This document shows positions 48,431 through 59,523 of a stretch of 64,000 nt of DNA, piece by piece. Source of the DNA: Enoplolaimus lenunculus (taxonomy: Eukaryota > Nematoda > Enoplea > Enoplida > Thoracostomopsidae); NCBI GenBank assembly GCA_030248215.1, contig JASANG010002260.1:124001-188000 (forward strand). Direction: 5' to 3'. A program made the translations under genes and the position numbers. Each line of letters opens with the position of its first letter. The first letter of the stretch is position 1. The notes beneath the pieces are model-generated. The model worked only from the letters and a program-made list of their open reading frames with translations, was not told where the DNA came from and did not search any database.

Positions 48431-48969
48431 TGTATAGAACAGGGCCGGATCGTTTTCCGGCGGGGCTGTAATAGAGTCAGTTTAACCTTTACACTAACTT
48501 TTTTGCTTAATAGGCTTAGGCTTAGGGTTAGGCTTAGGAATAGGCTCATCCTTAGGCTTAGGCTAAGGCTTAGAAATATGATTATACCAGGGTGCAACCG
48601 GAGGTTTGCCTCAGGCTCCGGCAGAAAAATCGGCCTCCGGCTCCGGTAGAATTTTTGCCGGAGGTTCCGGCAATTTCGGTAGTAAAATTTTACATAATTT
48701 TCCTAAATTTATCTGTTTAGCGCGTTTCGATTTACTTTTGTCACAATTTTCATTAAAGAATTGCCGAAATTTGGCAGAAAATTAGCGTGAAACCAAACAA
48801 CCTAACAACATTTTGTAGATATTGGCTAAAATTAACTAATTAACCATCATTTTTACTATTTAATTTCGCCTCACCTCCGGCTCCGGCAAGTTTTTGACCT
48901 CCGGCTCCGGTATTTTTCACCTCCGGTTGCACCTTGGTTTGTACTACTGTTCCGGCCCTGTTCTATACA
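48431..48969. mobile_element. Family H element interrupted by a family D MITE
   Basis: The ends are a perfect 19-bp inverted repeat, TGTATAGAACAGGGCCGGA at the left and its complement at 48951-48969. The interior holds TTAGGCTTAGGCTTAGGGT hexamers at about 48510-48580. The family D copy sits inside with GATTATAC / GTTTGTAC flanks. Confidence 0.85.
48588..48936 (+). mobile_element. Family D hAT-like MITE, full copy
   Basis: Left end CAGGGTGCAACCGGAGG, right end CCTCCGGTTGCACCTTG. Interior CTCCGG/CCGGAG motifs and the TTTAGCGCG-TTTCGATTTACTTTTG stretch are shared with 1994-2268, 50612-50939 and 57576-57986. Flanks match 6 of 8. Confidence 0.85.
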
Positions 48970-49912
48970 TGAGTCATTTTGGTCGGAAAACATAGGCGTT
49001 TAAATTTTCTACTTTTACTTGTGTTCTAAACAAAACTTACGCTTCAGAATTTTCATACGTACCAAGAAAAACGTATTCATTGTAAATATTCCACTGTTCC
49101 CGTTTTCCAAACAAAACCTATGCTTCATATTTTTCCATCATAATCCAAGGAAAACCTATGCATTTTGCATTTTCCACTTTTCCCGTTTTCCAAACAAAAC
49201 CTAGGTACGCTTCAGATTTTCGTTATCTAACCACGAAAAACCTATACGTTTTAAATTTTTCACTTTTCCCCCTATCAAACCACGTGAAAACAACCGTTAA
49301 AATTTTCCACTTTTCCCGTTTTCCGAACCTCGCCTAAACCTCTAACTTTCCCTACCAACCAAAAAGACATACCTAGGCTTGAATTTTCCACTTTTCCATT
49401 TTCCGAACTGAACCATACACCACAATTTTCCAGCTAGACCAACCAAACTGTTCCTTCCCAAGCAGACCTAGAGAAAATCTATACGTTTAACTTTTTCACT
49501 TTTCCGGGTTTCCAAATCTCGCCTACACCTCCAACTTTCTCTTCCAACGAAAAGGATCATATTCCTAACCTAGGCTTGAATTCCTTCCCTACCAGAGCAT
49601 CTATACGTTTAACTTTTCCGGGTTCCCGAACCTCGCATAACCAAACTACGGAATACTCAGGCGCCTGAATTTTCCACTTTTCCCAGCCAAAATTATGCAT
49701 GCGATTTTTCCTACCAAACCAGCGAAATTGTTAGCCGTCATACACTCGTGGCTGCGCTCAGACCTGGTTATAAGTTTTCCACCTTGGAAAATGGGTAACC
49801 CCTTTGCTTTACATTGGCCAGAACTTTTAAGGTTTTGGATAAATTTCGTAATTCTTTTTTCATTTCGAACAATTGCAGCATATCTGTAACAAAAACGCTA
49901 GATATACATCTA

Positions 49913-49968
49913 TAGATTAAAGCTAAAACGCCTCACATACGTATTTTGGGCAGCGTTCCAAAAGATTC
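49913..49968. repeat. Single K-family arm
   Basis: AAAGCTAAAACGCCTCACAT followed by ACGTATTTTGGGCAGCGTTCC matches the arms of 22397-22596. No partner arm nearby. Confidence 0.5.
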
Positions 49969-50087
49969 TGTTTACGTTACGTACGCAAATTAAGAGTACT
50001 TATGCATAGATAATACCTATTGTTTTGGATGTTTTAATATATCTGAAAAGCGTTACCGCTTTTCAAAAACAGTTTTTAACTTCGTTC

Positions 50088-50434
50088 TAGGGATGTGCTG
50101 ATTAATCGGCATCAGCAATAATCGGCAGTTTTCGCGAGTATCGGCATTGGCGCTGCATAAAAATTGCCAATTCTTTGCCGATACTTTTTGCGCATAACAG
50201 TGAGTTTGAATGCTACCAATTTCATTTCTTGGCGCATATCAGTGCGTCCGGCCAGGAAAACTGATATCTTTCTTGCGTTTGAAAAAATTAATTGAAATGA
50301 ACCGTTCGTCTAAAATTATAATCGTTTACGATGGTTAGGGTTTAAGCCTCATATAATGATGTAATTTAGTAATCTATTTGTTTATGAACCATGGAATCGG
50401 CATCGGTAAAAATTTTGGTATCGGCACATCCCTA
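50088..50434. mobile_element. Family F hAT-like MITE with perfect 8-bp target duplication
   Basis: Left end TAGGGATGTGCTGATTAATC, right end TATCGGCACATCCCTA. The target duplication CTTCGTTC is exact at 50080-50087 and 50435-50442. ATCGGC motifs are repeated near both ends. No ORF. Confidence 0.9.
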
Positions 50435-50611
50435 CTTCGTTCATTTTAATACGAGAGGCCCACACAACAAAATAGTTTTGGGCCGCAAAAGCGTTAGTCC
50501 AGTTGCACATGTGTGTAACTACGTGCACTAGTTTGATTTATAACTAATTTTGAATGTAAAACAACGTAATTTACGGACGCCGATTTTTACCGGAAACGAA
50601 TATCCGGTTAC

Positions 50612-50939
50612 CAGGTGGCAACCAGAGGTAAAAAATACCGCAGCTGGAGGTCAACGAACCTTGCCGAAGCCGGAGGTGAGGGGAAATTAGGTTGTAAAAA
50701 TGACGGTTAATTAGTTGATTTTAACCAATATCTGCAATATGTTCCATTTTACGCTAATTTTTTGAGAAATTTCGACATTTCTTTCTTGAAAATTATGACA
50801 AAACAGCGCTAAACAGATTCATTTTGCAAAATTATGTAAAATTTTACTATCGAAATTGCTACGACCTCCGGCAAAAATTCCACCAGACCCGGAGGCCGAT
50901 CTTCTTTCGGGAATGATGCAGACTTCCGGTTGCACCCTG
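50612..50939 (-). mobile_element. Family D hAT-like MITE with perfect 8-bp target duplication
   Basis: Left end CAGGTGGCAACCAGAGG, right end CCGGTTGCACCCTG. The target duplication CCGGTTAC is exact on both sides (50604-50611, 50940-50947). The interior matches other D copies in inverse orientation. Confidence 0.9.
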
Positions 50940-51251
50940 CCGGTTACACCTTGGCTGCTTGTCATGTGTGCCCCGTGCCCCCCCTTCCACCACTTTAACC
51001 CGGCTTGGTGCTCAATATGCATTAACGCAGAAAAGCAAGCCAATTTACTTTGGTGATACAAGTAAGTACTTCACGAAAACATAATGAAGAATCAATATTA
51101 AAAATGTCATGTAAACACTGATCTTTCTCCAGAAAACTTAATTTCAATCTGCAATCGACAGGTACACAGGTAACAGCAAACAAACGCCACAGTTTCGCGG
51201 AATTCAAGAATCTTGTACGCTTTCCCAAAAATGCTCAAACCCATGACCGCC

Positions 51252-51572
51252 TGTTCAGGGTACAATCAGAGGCCTGCCTCCGACTCAAAATCGATTTCCA
51301 GCTACGGTAGAATTTGTGCCGGATGTTCCGGCAATTTTGGTGCGAAATTTTGCATTGTTTTGCAAAACTTATTTGTTTGGTGGGCTTCGTTTTAGCTTTT
51401 GGTACAATTTTGATTAAAAAATGCCGTGTGTAAAATCAAGATTCAACATCGTCTTACAGATATTTGCGAAAATTAGCAAGTTAAACACCATTTTAAGTAT
51501 ACCGTATTTCATGTCACCTTTGGCTTCGTTTTTAACTCCGGAAATTTCGTTGAATTCCGGGTGCACCTAGGG
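51252..51572 (+). mobile_element. Family D MITE, diverged copy
   Basis: Left CAGGGTACAATCAGAGG, then TTCCGGCAATTTTGGTGCG, and right TTCCGGGTGCACCTAGG. The order of blocks is that of the 48588 copy, with many differences, so it is older. Confidence 0.7.
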
Positions 51573-52454
51573 TTTCTATCCTACAAAATATAACCATGTC
51601 TAAAAATTTGATGTGTGCGAGCAAAAGTTTTGACCACTGCAGGTTATTCCGTGATCTGCAAAAATACCTTTTTCGAATCTTTCCAGAAATGCCGACAAAT
51701 TATCTCCCATATCCATCTTGTATACACCCCTGCACAGCAGAAGTAAAGATTAATCGTAATATAGGTGCGTTATGGTACTTGAAAAATATCATTCCTACAC
51801 GACTTTCAAAGTTGTTCAATTATGACAAACACTCAATACAGAATGACTATATACATAAAATAAAATTGGGCTATGGACTAGAAGCATACCATATCTAAAG
51901 GTAAAAAACAAACAAACAAATTACAATAAAGACTATATACATCAACACCGAAACCGCAATCATACTATATGAAAGCAGATGGTGTGTAAACAACGAAAAA
52001 TTACTCTTGCACGCGATCATTATAATTGTGCAGAAGAACAATCTACGTCCGCTATGTCAACTGGCTAAGGCGTTCGTCCAGGTTTACGACTGACACTATG
52101 AACAACTAAACACACCGCAAGCTGTGTATGCGAAATAATACAAACTGCAGTGTTGAACGATGATATGCAAGCGCAGCACAAAACATCCGCGAAATGTGAG
52201 ACCTTCTAGCCTCCAGCGAATCAGTTTTGAAGTCACAGCTTGAAATTAGGTGCCAGATGAAAAGAAATTTTTCAACGGGAAAAGACTAGTGGAGAAAATT
52301 TAACCCACCGTCTATAACCCATCCTGCATAGAATACACTACGAGCCACTTCTCTGCTGTAATACCAAACAACAGCATAAACGAAGTTCAAATTAAAACGG
52401 AGGCTAAAATCTACAATACAGTCGCCACTTCTATCAGACCAAACATCAGCAAGA

Positions 52455-52676
52455 GAGCACTTTTGCGTTTGTGTTTGAAAAAATTAATTGAAATGAACCG
52501 TTCTTATAACATTTCAATCGTTTATGATGGTTAGGATTTAAGTCTTCATATAATGATGTAATGTAGTATCTTACCTGTTTATTAAACATGTACTAAAGTT
52601 GGAATCGGCATCGGCAAAATTTCCAAATAAGAGTAGGCATCGGTGTCGGCAAAAATTTTGGTATTGGCATATCCTT
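52455..52676. mobile_element. Family F MITE, right half only
   Basis: From GAAAAAATTAATTGAAATGA to ATTGGCATATCCTTA this aligns with the right part of 50088-50434; the left terminal repeat is absent. It ends about 170 bp from the GNB5 stop codon and may be in the 3' UTR. Confidence 0.7.
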
Positions 52677-52843
52677 ACTCATTTAAAATCAGTTACAGTA
52701 CCGAAAAAATAAACAAAATAAACGTTAAAAAATAATTTTAAACAATTAAATAAAACCAAGATTTATGCAAGGACTTATGCAGATCCTCAGAAGCCAACTG
52801 ACATACATAATATCTTCGTATCAATGTTTGTCGCAGACTTGAC

Positions 52844-52855
52844 TCATGCCCATAT
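52844..52855 (-). other. 12-nt terminal coding exon of GNB5 (I-W-A-stop)
   Basis: After the donor AGA|GTAAGC at 53031/53030, a pyrimidine-rich acceptor TTTTTGTTTTAG at 52856-52867 leads to ATA TGG GCA TGA. This restores the conserved C-terminus (human LRVWA). Without this exon the frame would run on for 16 unrelated residues. Confidence 0.85.
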
Positions 52856-55800
52856 CTAAAACAAAAATAATAACGAGCTAATTCCGAAACATTGGCACGA
52901 CTGAAATATAAATGAACAGTCAAGCATAAACAAAAAACTTTATCTATAAGTTAATCGTGGTTGTTTTTACAAATCTTAATTATAAAATCGTAAAATCCCA
53001 TCCAACTTTTACGTAGAATGGCATGCTTACTCTTAACGTAGTATCCCATGACGCCGTACAAATAGCAGTTCCATCTGGTGAAGTCCGCAAGCAAGACACA
53101 CGATTTTCATGACCATACAACACAACAATCCGTGTGCACTTGAGCACGTCCCATACAGATACAGTATAGTCGGAATATCCTCCGAATAATAAGCGTCCTA
53201 AAATAATTGTCAATCACTTTTAAAACAATATTTATTAAGTATTCGAAATAGCATTTAGCTCTTGATTATTTTGCTCGAATTAATTCTTAATATGTTTAGC
53301 TAAAGACCCGAAAACGTATCAAAACTAGACTTACCGCTGACAGAAAAATCAACACCGTTTAATGGGAAAATAATGCTTTCTTTCGCGTAGACGCTAACTT
53401 CGCGGTCTGCTCGGAGATCATAAATTCGACACTGAAAACAAATCCAGCATTCATTAGCATAAAAATTATGTTCAGAACCCAAATATTCGGATACGGCTTC
53501 AAAATCGGTGGAATCATTTATTTGGAACCACCCTGCTAATGACAAAGGATTGAAGCAATGTAAAAACAAACTGTACGCCTCTTACAGAAGCATCATCAGA
53601 TCCAGTAGCGAATGCATCGCCAGATGGATAAAATCGCACCGTATTCACATCGGCTTCGTGACCGTCAAAGCTTTTCACGCACTGACCAGTACGAACGTCC
53701 CAAACTAGAGCCATATTGTCTGCTCCCTGAAACATTCTGTAGAACGCAACTATCCACCCCCTTTCCAAAATCCTGGCTACGCCCACGAACATATTATACT
53801 AATAATTGATAAGTATTTGTATTTACTCAATTTAGAATATAAAAGAACATCGCAAATGAACAGCTTACACTATAAAGACATATTACACGTGGTTTTTTGG
53901 TGAAAAAGGTTTCAACCACTCGGTTATATAATAAATCTATTCATTAAAGTACAGCCCCAATATTGAGATTGAATACAAAAACGCGTGTAGTTTCTCGCTC
54001 GCGATGGTTTTTCTTTGGCTATTATAACATGAACCAAAATACTCATTGATGACACAAAGCTATGCCGCCCACCTTACCCCTGTTATGAATATATTGCTCG
54101 TATCTGAGCGTGGTATATCAATTGCTAAAACATCTGCTCGATGTCCATGGAAATTTTGAATCATTTGACCACTTTCGACATCCCAAATCGCGCATGTCGA
54201 ATCACCGCTGCCTGTGAGCATCTGAAAAGAGCTATGTTTAACTTAGTCCTGAAACCAAAACTCAAACAATGACAGAAATTCATATATATTCCATTTCAAA
54301 GTTCCCATTTACATTTATCGTAATCGAACATGGCGCAGTTTGTGTGGAACACAAATCAAATTTTCACTTAACACCCAATCCTGAGGTCTTAAAACTCAAG
54401 ATCACGGCAGCAGACACCAATGTGGAACACTCCTTAATTTCACTTCATTGCATCAACGGTCATTTGATAGCTTCAAGCCAATTTCAAATAAAAACATACC
54501 AAATTATCGGATTTGAGGAATGTACAGCATGACATATAACTTGTATGAGTTGCGACTGATTTCTTTTTGCTTGTGATATCTTCATCAAAGCTCAATGGAT
54601 ACACGGTGCATTTGTTGTCAAGTCCACTAAAACCAACAACTCAAAATTGTACGAAGACAATTTTCACAGATGTCAAGAATTGTCCTTGTTAATGAGACAA
54701 TTTCAAAGTTATATGAACTCGACGGACCAAATATTCAAAATAAAACTAGAAAACACAAATAAATTTTGAACAAGCTATCTAGTCTGAGTCAATTTTCTAA
54801 CAACAATCGAATTAAAAACTCTGGTATATGTCAAATAACTAACCCGCAAGCCACCATATTACCAGACGGCGCGTAAGCGCATGCCATTACCCACGTTGTA
54901 GTCATCGTTATACCATGCTCCTAAATTGTAATAAATATTCTATTCATCAGTGCTAACTAACAATTAAAGCTAACTACAATCTAGTAAATATATGGAGCCA
55001 CGTTTAAACTCAACTGATGCAAATTTTTTACACTTCTTTACCTTGTTTGTAGTAAATCCGTCCCATACGATGACTTTACCGTCCTGAAAAAGTAAACGTT
55101 ACTGCCAGAGTTTGCGTAATATATAAAATATGATGCCCACATGGCCACATTCAATCTATTCATAGAAAATATAGTGACGAATCAATACTTTCAGGATTCA
55201 AACTTTATACTACATACACACACTAAGAAAATTCCGTGATTTAAAGCTACTGACCTGAGAAGATGAGACTAAATGCCGCTTGTCTGCAGACCAGTCCATG
55301 CAGAGAACTTTGCCTAAATGCCCTTTGAGGCATCGACGCACTTTAATGTTCAAATTTCCAACACATTCAACTTTCTCAGCAACTTGAGAAACTGAAACGA
55401 CTCAAATAAACCCGATCAAACAACAACGAATTAAACACTAGATATAAAAGCATATAAACAATGATTTCAAAATCCTTTACTAGCAGTAGCACTGGTACAG
55501 GAAACTAATAATAAGTAATTAACACCTTTCATTTCAATATATAATGCAGACAAACAGCTTATTCTCTTTTTAAAGAAAATTATTACTGCTTATCATGTTC
55601 GCAATTACATATCAACCGCTTTCGAGAGAGTACATGTGTATGTATCTACACCGAATATCATAGAGATCAGAACTGAACGATCGGACAACTCTTCTCTCCG
55701 AAGTACAACAGAAGTTTTTCTCCTTAATTATCTCCGAAAGCTTTGACCGGGTAAGTGCATTAACATTACATACACTATACGCCTACAGATGCGTATGCTA

Positions 55801-56090
55801 CATCACGAATATATACAACAATGATCTCAAACCCGTTTTCGTTTCCTACTTCAGTTATCGAGCACTAAGACGACTTAGTTTGCATTAAAGAACTTCAAAT
55901 TTTGCTTACATTCGACATCGTTCATTTTCGAACGTTCACTAATCAACCGAGCTCTCAAATTTTCTGCTTCTTTCGCCAAAGCTTCTATCGAGTCCGGTTG
56001 TGGAGAGCTGGGCTTTGCTGCTGTTCCACTAACACTCGCGTCGTTATTTTCGTTGTTCGTTGTAGTCGACGCCATACTCGCGTCACGCAT
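52844..56090 (-). CDS. GNB5: G-protein beta-5 subunit, WD40 propeller (10 exons, 374 aa)
   Basis: Exons, 5' to 3' on the minus strand: 56090-55910, 55391-55255, 55083-55042, 54920-54844, 54626-54500, 54221-54078, 53726-53586, 53431-53335, 53197-53031, 52855-52844. All junctions are GT-AG and phases sum to an intact frame. The first exon gives a variable N-terminus and the coiled coil [20 protein letters not shown] that contacts a G-gamma-like domain. Then come seven WD repeats: [125 protein letters not shown], ending SWDTTLRIWA. The ADREV segment and the extended coiled coil favour Gbeta5 over Gbeta1-4. Gbeta5 pairs with R7 RGS proteins to speed Gi/o shut-off in neurons. A second in-frame ATG at 56075 could be the start. 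Confidence 0.95.
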
Positions 56091-57259
56091 ACCTTTCGGT
56101 AAATTAAACTCGCTGTTTGGTGCAATTTACTTTTAGCTTATACTTATTTAATACTTATCTAATAAAAACATTACATTTCGAGTATGGTCACTAGCACAAA
56201 TAAGTTTGTATATGAAACCTACAGCACGACAATGCGTTGGGTATATGATACAGCGGTATTTTCACTTTTCAGTACATAGCGTTTCGATGAAATTTCTCCT
56301 GCAAAGACTTTCAGTTATAATTGGGCACTAGCTACGTAGTTAACCAATACGTTAAGCGAAACGTTAGTATTCAAGCGAATTTCACTAGCCATTGAATTTA
56401 GCAAGATGTACTTTGCAACACATCATGAAAAAGAACTTGGATTTTATTTCGTCTTTTGCCTTTTATTCAAGAATCTGATGTATAATAGTTTCAAATCAAA
56501 CAGACCAGTGTAAAAAAAAAATTTTCGCAGGCCCATAAAATGTAAATAAAACAAAAAAATCTGTTTTACATTGCATTTGTAAGTGCGCTTCCATTAACAA
56601 ACTAAGTTGTTCCTGGATACGTAATATCTGCAAAGTGTTTCATTGCAAACTTTTAGCACTCATATATCCAAACACTTTAAAACCCGACAGTTTTATGTTT
56701 TGTTTTCCAACAAATAGAAATGAATTTATAAGGACTAAATCTATATTTTGTATTTTTCAAAACATATATTCTTAATGGGTGATTCACGTTATACTGTGAC
56801 TGTCTACGCTACTGTAAAAAACTGTCCACCCAATTATATGCAAGGGCGGTGCAAAACAATGCTGTTTGTGGGATAATGATCTTTGCAGAGGGCATACATA
56901 GTTTAGTCTGTTATGGCGATAGTCACTTATGAGGGATTAGGAACAATGTGGACACTGTTTGGACACAGTGTCTGACAATAAAATTTCCTTCACAGACTCT
57001 GTGCAATCGCTTAAAACAGAGTCCCTTCGAAAAGACTTTGTGTTACGCTATAAGCGAATGTCCTTCTGACAGACTCAAGACAAAATAGCTGTCCTTTCTA
57101 TAATGTATTTGCAAAGTGGCATCTGTATGTGCAATAGTGTGGCAAAGTATACGCCGTTCAGAGGGACTCTCTGTTGTCAGCCAGGTGTACATATAGTGTG
57201 GGTGACTTTAAAGATAGTAGAGTAAGAATTTTTTCATTAACCCTTTCTCACATGATTTT
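56091..57259. other. Upstream region of GNB5, no gene recognised
   Basis: Nothing coding could be supported. The GNB5 5' UTR and promoter are presumably here. TTTTGC-rich AT sequence and short direct repeats only. Confidence 0.4.
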
Positions 57260-57500
57260 TTCAATTTCATACGAAATGTATTTTCACGGTAAGATTCGAA
57301 CCCCAGTCTCACGGGTGGGAGGCGTTTACGATGACCACTGAACTATAGGAGATTGACGCTCGAGCCCAACTAGGCTCTCACGTCTTGTGGAGATTTTGCA
57401 CTGCGCATATATGTTATAAACCCTGCTCACAGTGTGTACTGCTCGTACATTGTATTTAGCTGCTCATATTACACTCTATGAGAGAAATGGTTAATGTATA
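57260..57500 (-). repeat. tRNA-like SINE candidate
   Basis: On the minus strand TAGTTCAGTGGTCATCG looks like an A box and GGGGTTCGAATCTTACC like a B box, with CCTCCCACC between, reminiscent of tRNA-Gly(CCC). The arms do not pair well. The flanking CATAGAGTGTAATATGAGC block recurs in similar form near 5500, 10530 and 52325, which supports a dispersed repeat rather than a tRNA gene. Confidence 0.45.
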
Positions 57501-57575
57501 ATTTATAAACACTGCAATTATAGGAACTTTGGGACTCGCATGTGGGTACAATTTTTTTTACAGTAGTGTAGACAG

Positions 57576-57986
57576 CAGGGAGCAATCGGAGTTGAAAAAT
57601 ACCGAAGGCGGAGGCGGAGCCGGAGGTCAACGAAACTAGCCGGAGCCGGAGGTCAACGAAACTAGCCGGAGCCGGAGTCGGAGCCGGAGGTGAGGCGAAA
57701 TTAAGTAGTACAAATGATGGTTAATTAGGTAATTTTAGCCAATATCTACAAAATGTTGTTAAGTTGTTTGGTTTCACGCTAAGTTTCTGCCAAATTTCGG
57801 CAATTCTTTCGTGAAATTGTGACAAAAGTCAATCGAAACGCGCTAAACAGATAAATTTTAAGAAAATTATGCCATATTTTACTACCGAAATTGCCGGAAC
57901 CTCCGACAAAAATTCTACCGAAGCCGCAGCCGGAGCCGGAGGCCGATTTCTCCCGGAGCCGGAGGCACACCTCCGGTTGCACCCTG
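57576..57986 (-). mobile_element. Family D hAT-like MITE
   Basis: Left end CAGGGAGCAATCGGAG, right end CTCCGGTTGCACCCTG, with flanks GTAGACAG / CCAGACAG (6 of 8). The left arm has a local duplication of CGAAACTAGCCGGAGCCGGA. The interior matches the 48588 copy in inverse orientation. Confidence 0.85.
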
Positions 57987-58104
57987 CCAGACAGTATAAC
58001 GTGGGTGACCCATAAGCAAACGAAAATGTCCGCAATCTAGGTTATTTATATCTAGCTCTAAAAGTACTTTAAGAAGTCTATTTAAGCATCGGTTATCAGA
58101 CCCA

Positions 58105-58277
58105 TGTATACAGCAGGGCCGGATCGTTTTCCGCATGTGCTATAATAGAGTCAGTTTAAGCTTTAGACTCATTTTTTGCTTAGGCTAAGGCTTAGGCTAG
58201 GCTTAGGAATAGGCTCATCCATACGCTTAGGCTTAATAATATGCTTTTACTACGGGTTCGGCCGACCCTGTTCTATA
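58105..58277. mobile_element. Family H MITE abutting a family A MITE
   Basis: Left end TGTATACAGCAGGGCCGGA, right end TCGGCCGACCCTGTTCTATA. The interior has GCTTAGGCTAAGGCTTAGGC and CGCTTAGGCTTAA. The family A element starts at the next base, sharing the TA. Confidence 0.8.
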
Positions 58278-58727
58278 CTGTAGTGACCCGAATAAGATGG
58301 TGTGGGTTAATAAGAGAGGGTCCCCATTGTGAGTCCGAATCAATAGGAGTCCGCATCCCTAATAAGAGTCCGTAAACGGATAGAGTCCTTAAATCCTAAT
58401 TTGAGTCCATGAAGGTCATAGTTATTCCGAACTGTACTGCAAAAATGACTCCAGGCCAGGACCAAATAAAATTGAGTTCGGATCTTTAAGGCGTACTTAA
58501 ATTCTGAAAGTACATTCCTAAAAGTATAAACTTTTACATGATCGCTCAAGCTATTGACGCAAGACAAATAAACGTTTAATTCGACGGATTGCAGTACCAT
58601 ATATCAGTAACGAATGGTGGCGGAGTGTGGGTTAAAAATTAATAACAGTCCGTAACCGAATATCAAGGGGGACCCTCTGGAGAGGCCAAATAAATATCAG
58701 TCCCCTCTTATATTCGGTTCCCTACAG
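58278..58727 (+). mobile_element. Family A MITE, copy 6
   Basis: Left end CTGTAGTGACCCGAATAAG, right end TTATATTCGGTTCCCTACAG. The left TA is the last two bases of the neighbouring H element. The interior is as in copies 1-5. Confidence 0.85.
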
Positions 58728-59059
58728 CACATGGGCCGGCTATCAGAGTACTTCATGATATGCAGAAGCACTGGTATGCCGGCTCTAACGAACGTGGGCG
58801 CAAACACACTAGACTAGTATTAAAGACGATTTTGTGTTGGGCAGCAGCTCCATATTTAAAATCGGCGTTACCATCACTTGAAAATCAACAAACGCACTCC
58901 AGGCTTTTTTTCCAGAGTTTTTGAGAAATAAGGCCTTTAAAAATTTTCAAATTTCAACAAAAGTTTAAAATTTGTTTTTGTAAGAAACTTTTCTTAACTT
59001 TTGACATAGAATCTGGAATTCAGAAAAACGGGAATCCAGAGTAGATATGGCCAATGTTA

Positions 59060-59225
59060 TAGGCCAGTGCTGTACAAGCAGTTAAAGCATATTTCCAAGC
59101 CTAAGCCTAAAGACTAAAGCGTATAATAATCATCTATACCTAAGCCAAACTCTACGCCTAACGCCAATAATAGTCTAAATCTTAAACTTACTCTTTTGCA
59201 GTCTCAAGCAAAACGTTCCGCCCCT
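59060..59225 (-). mobile_element. Family H MITE, diverged
   Basis: Right end ACGTTCCGCCCCTG is the complement of the 12271 copy's left end. The interior has CCAAGCCTAAGCCTAAAGAC and CCTAAGCCAAACTC. The left end is degenerate. Confidence 0.65.
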
Positions 59226-59322
59226 GATCCTTAATATATAGGCTGGATTTATAAACTGTGATCAAGACAACAAGCAGCTTTATAGCGTCGATAAAAGAAA
59301 ATGCTTTCATCAGGAATTCCTA

Positions 59323-59521
59323 CACTGCAAAAACTGGTGAGTCAAATTGACTCTCTCCGAAATAGGCTTTTCCGACTACACAAACTGGGTCAAAATTGGA
59401 CTCCACCTGAGTCAAATTCCACACAATTTGAATCTGGCGGAGTCGAATTTTGACTCAGTTTGTGTAGTCCCGTAAAGCGTATTTCGGAGAGAGTCAATTT
59501 GACTCACCATTTATTGCAGTG
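59323..59521. mobile_element. Family B foldback MITE, copy 4
   Basis: Starts CACTGCAAAAACTGGTGAGT and ends TTTATTGCAGTG, TA on both sides (59321-59322, 59522-59523). Near-perfect long inverted repeat. Confidence 0.87.
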
Positions 59522-59523
59522 TA

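Larger units (their letters stand above)
48378..49806 (-). mobile_element. Family I element, copy 2, host of nested insertions
   Basis: Inverted ends: AGGGGCTTCCAGTTTTCCAG at 48379 and TTTTCCACCTTGGAAAATGG, then GTAACCCCTTT, near 49775-49806. From about 49000 to 49700 it carries degenerate tandem repeats (CGTTTTCCAAACAAAACCTA, ATTTTCCACTTTTCCC), the complement of those in copy 1. A family H element (48431-48969), itself holding a family D element (48588-48936), interrupts it near its left end. No ORF beyond chance. Confidence 0.75.

Noticed and set aside
48500-48590. Interstitial telomere or chromosome-end sequence
   Set aside because: The TTAGGC hexamers are few, degenerate and confined to a repeated MITE with inverted ends.
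52980-53030. Extended GNB5 C-terminus ending at the TAA at 52980
   Set aside because: It breaks the conserved WD-repeat end, and a perfect donor plus a 12-nt exon restores it.
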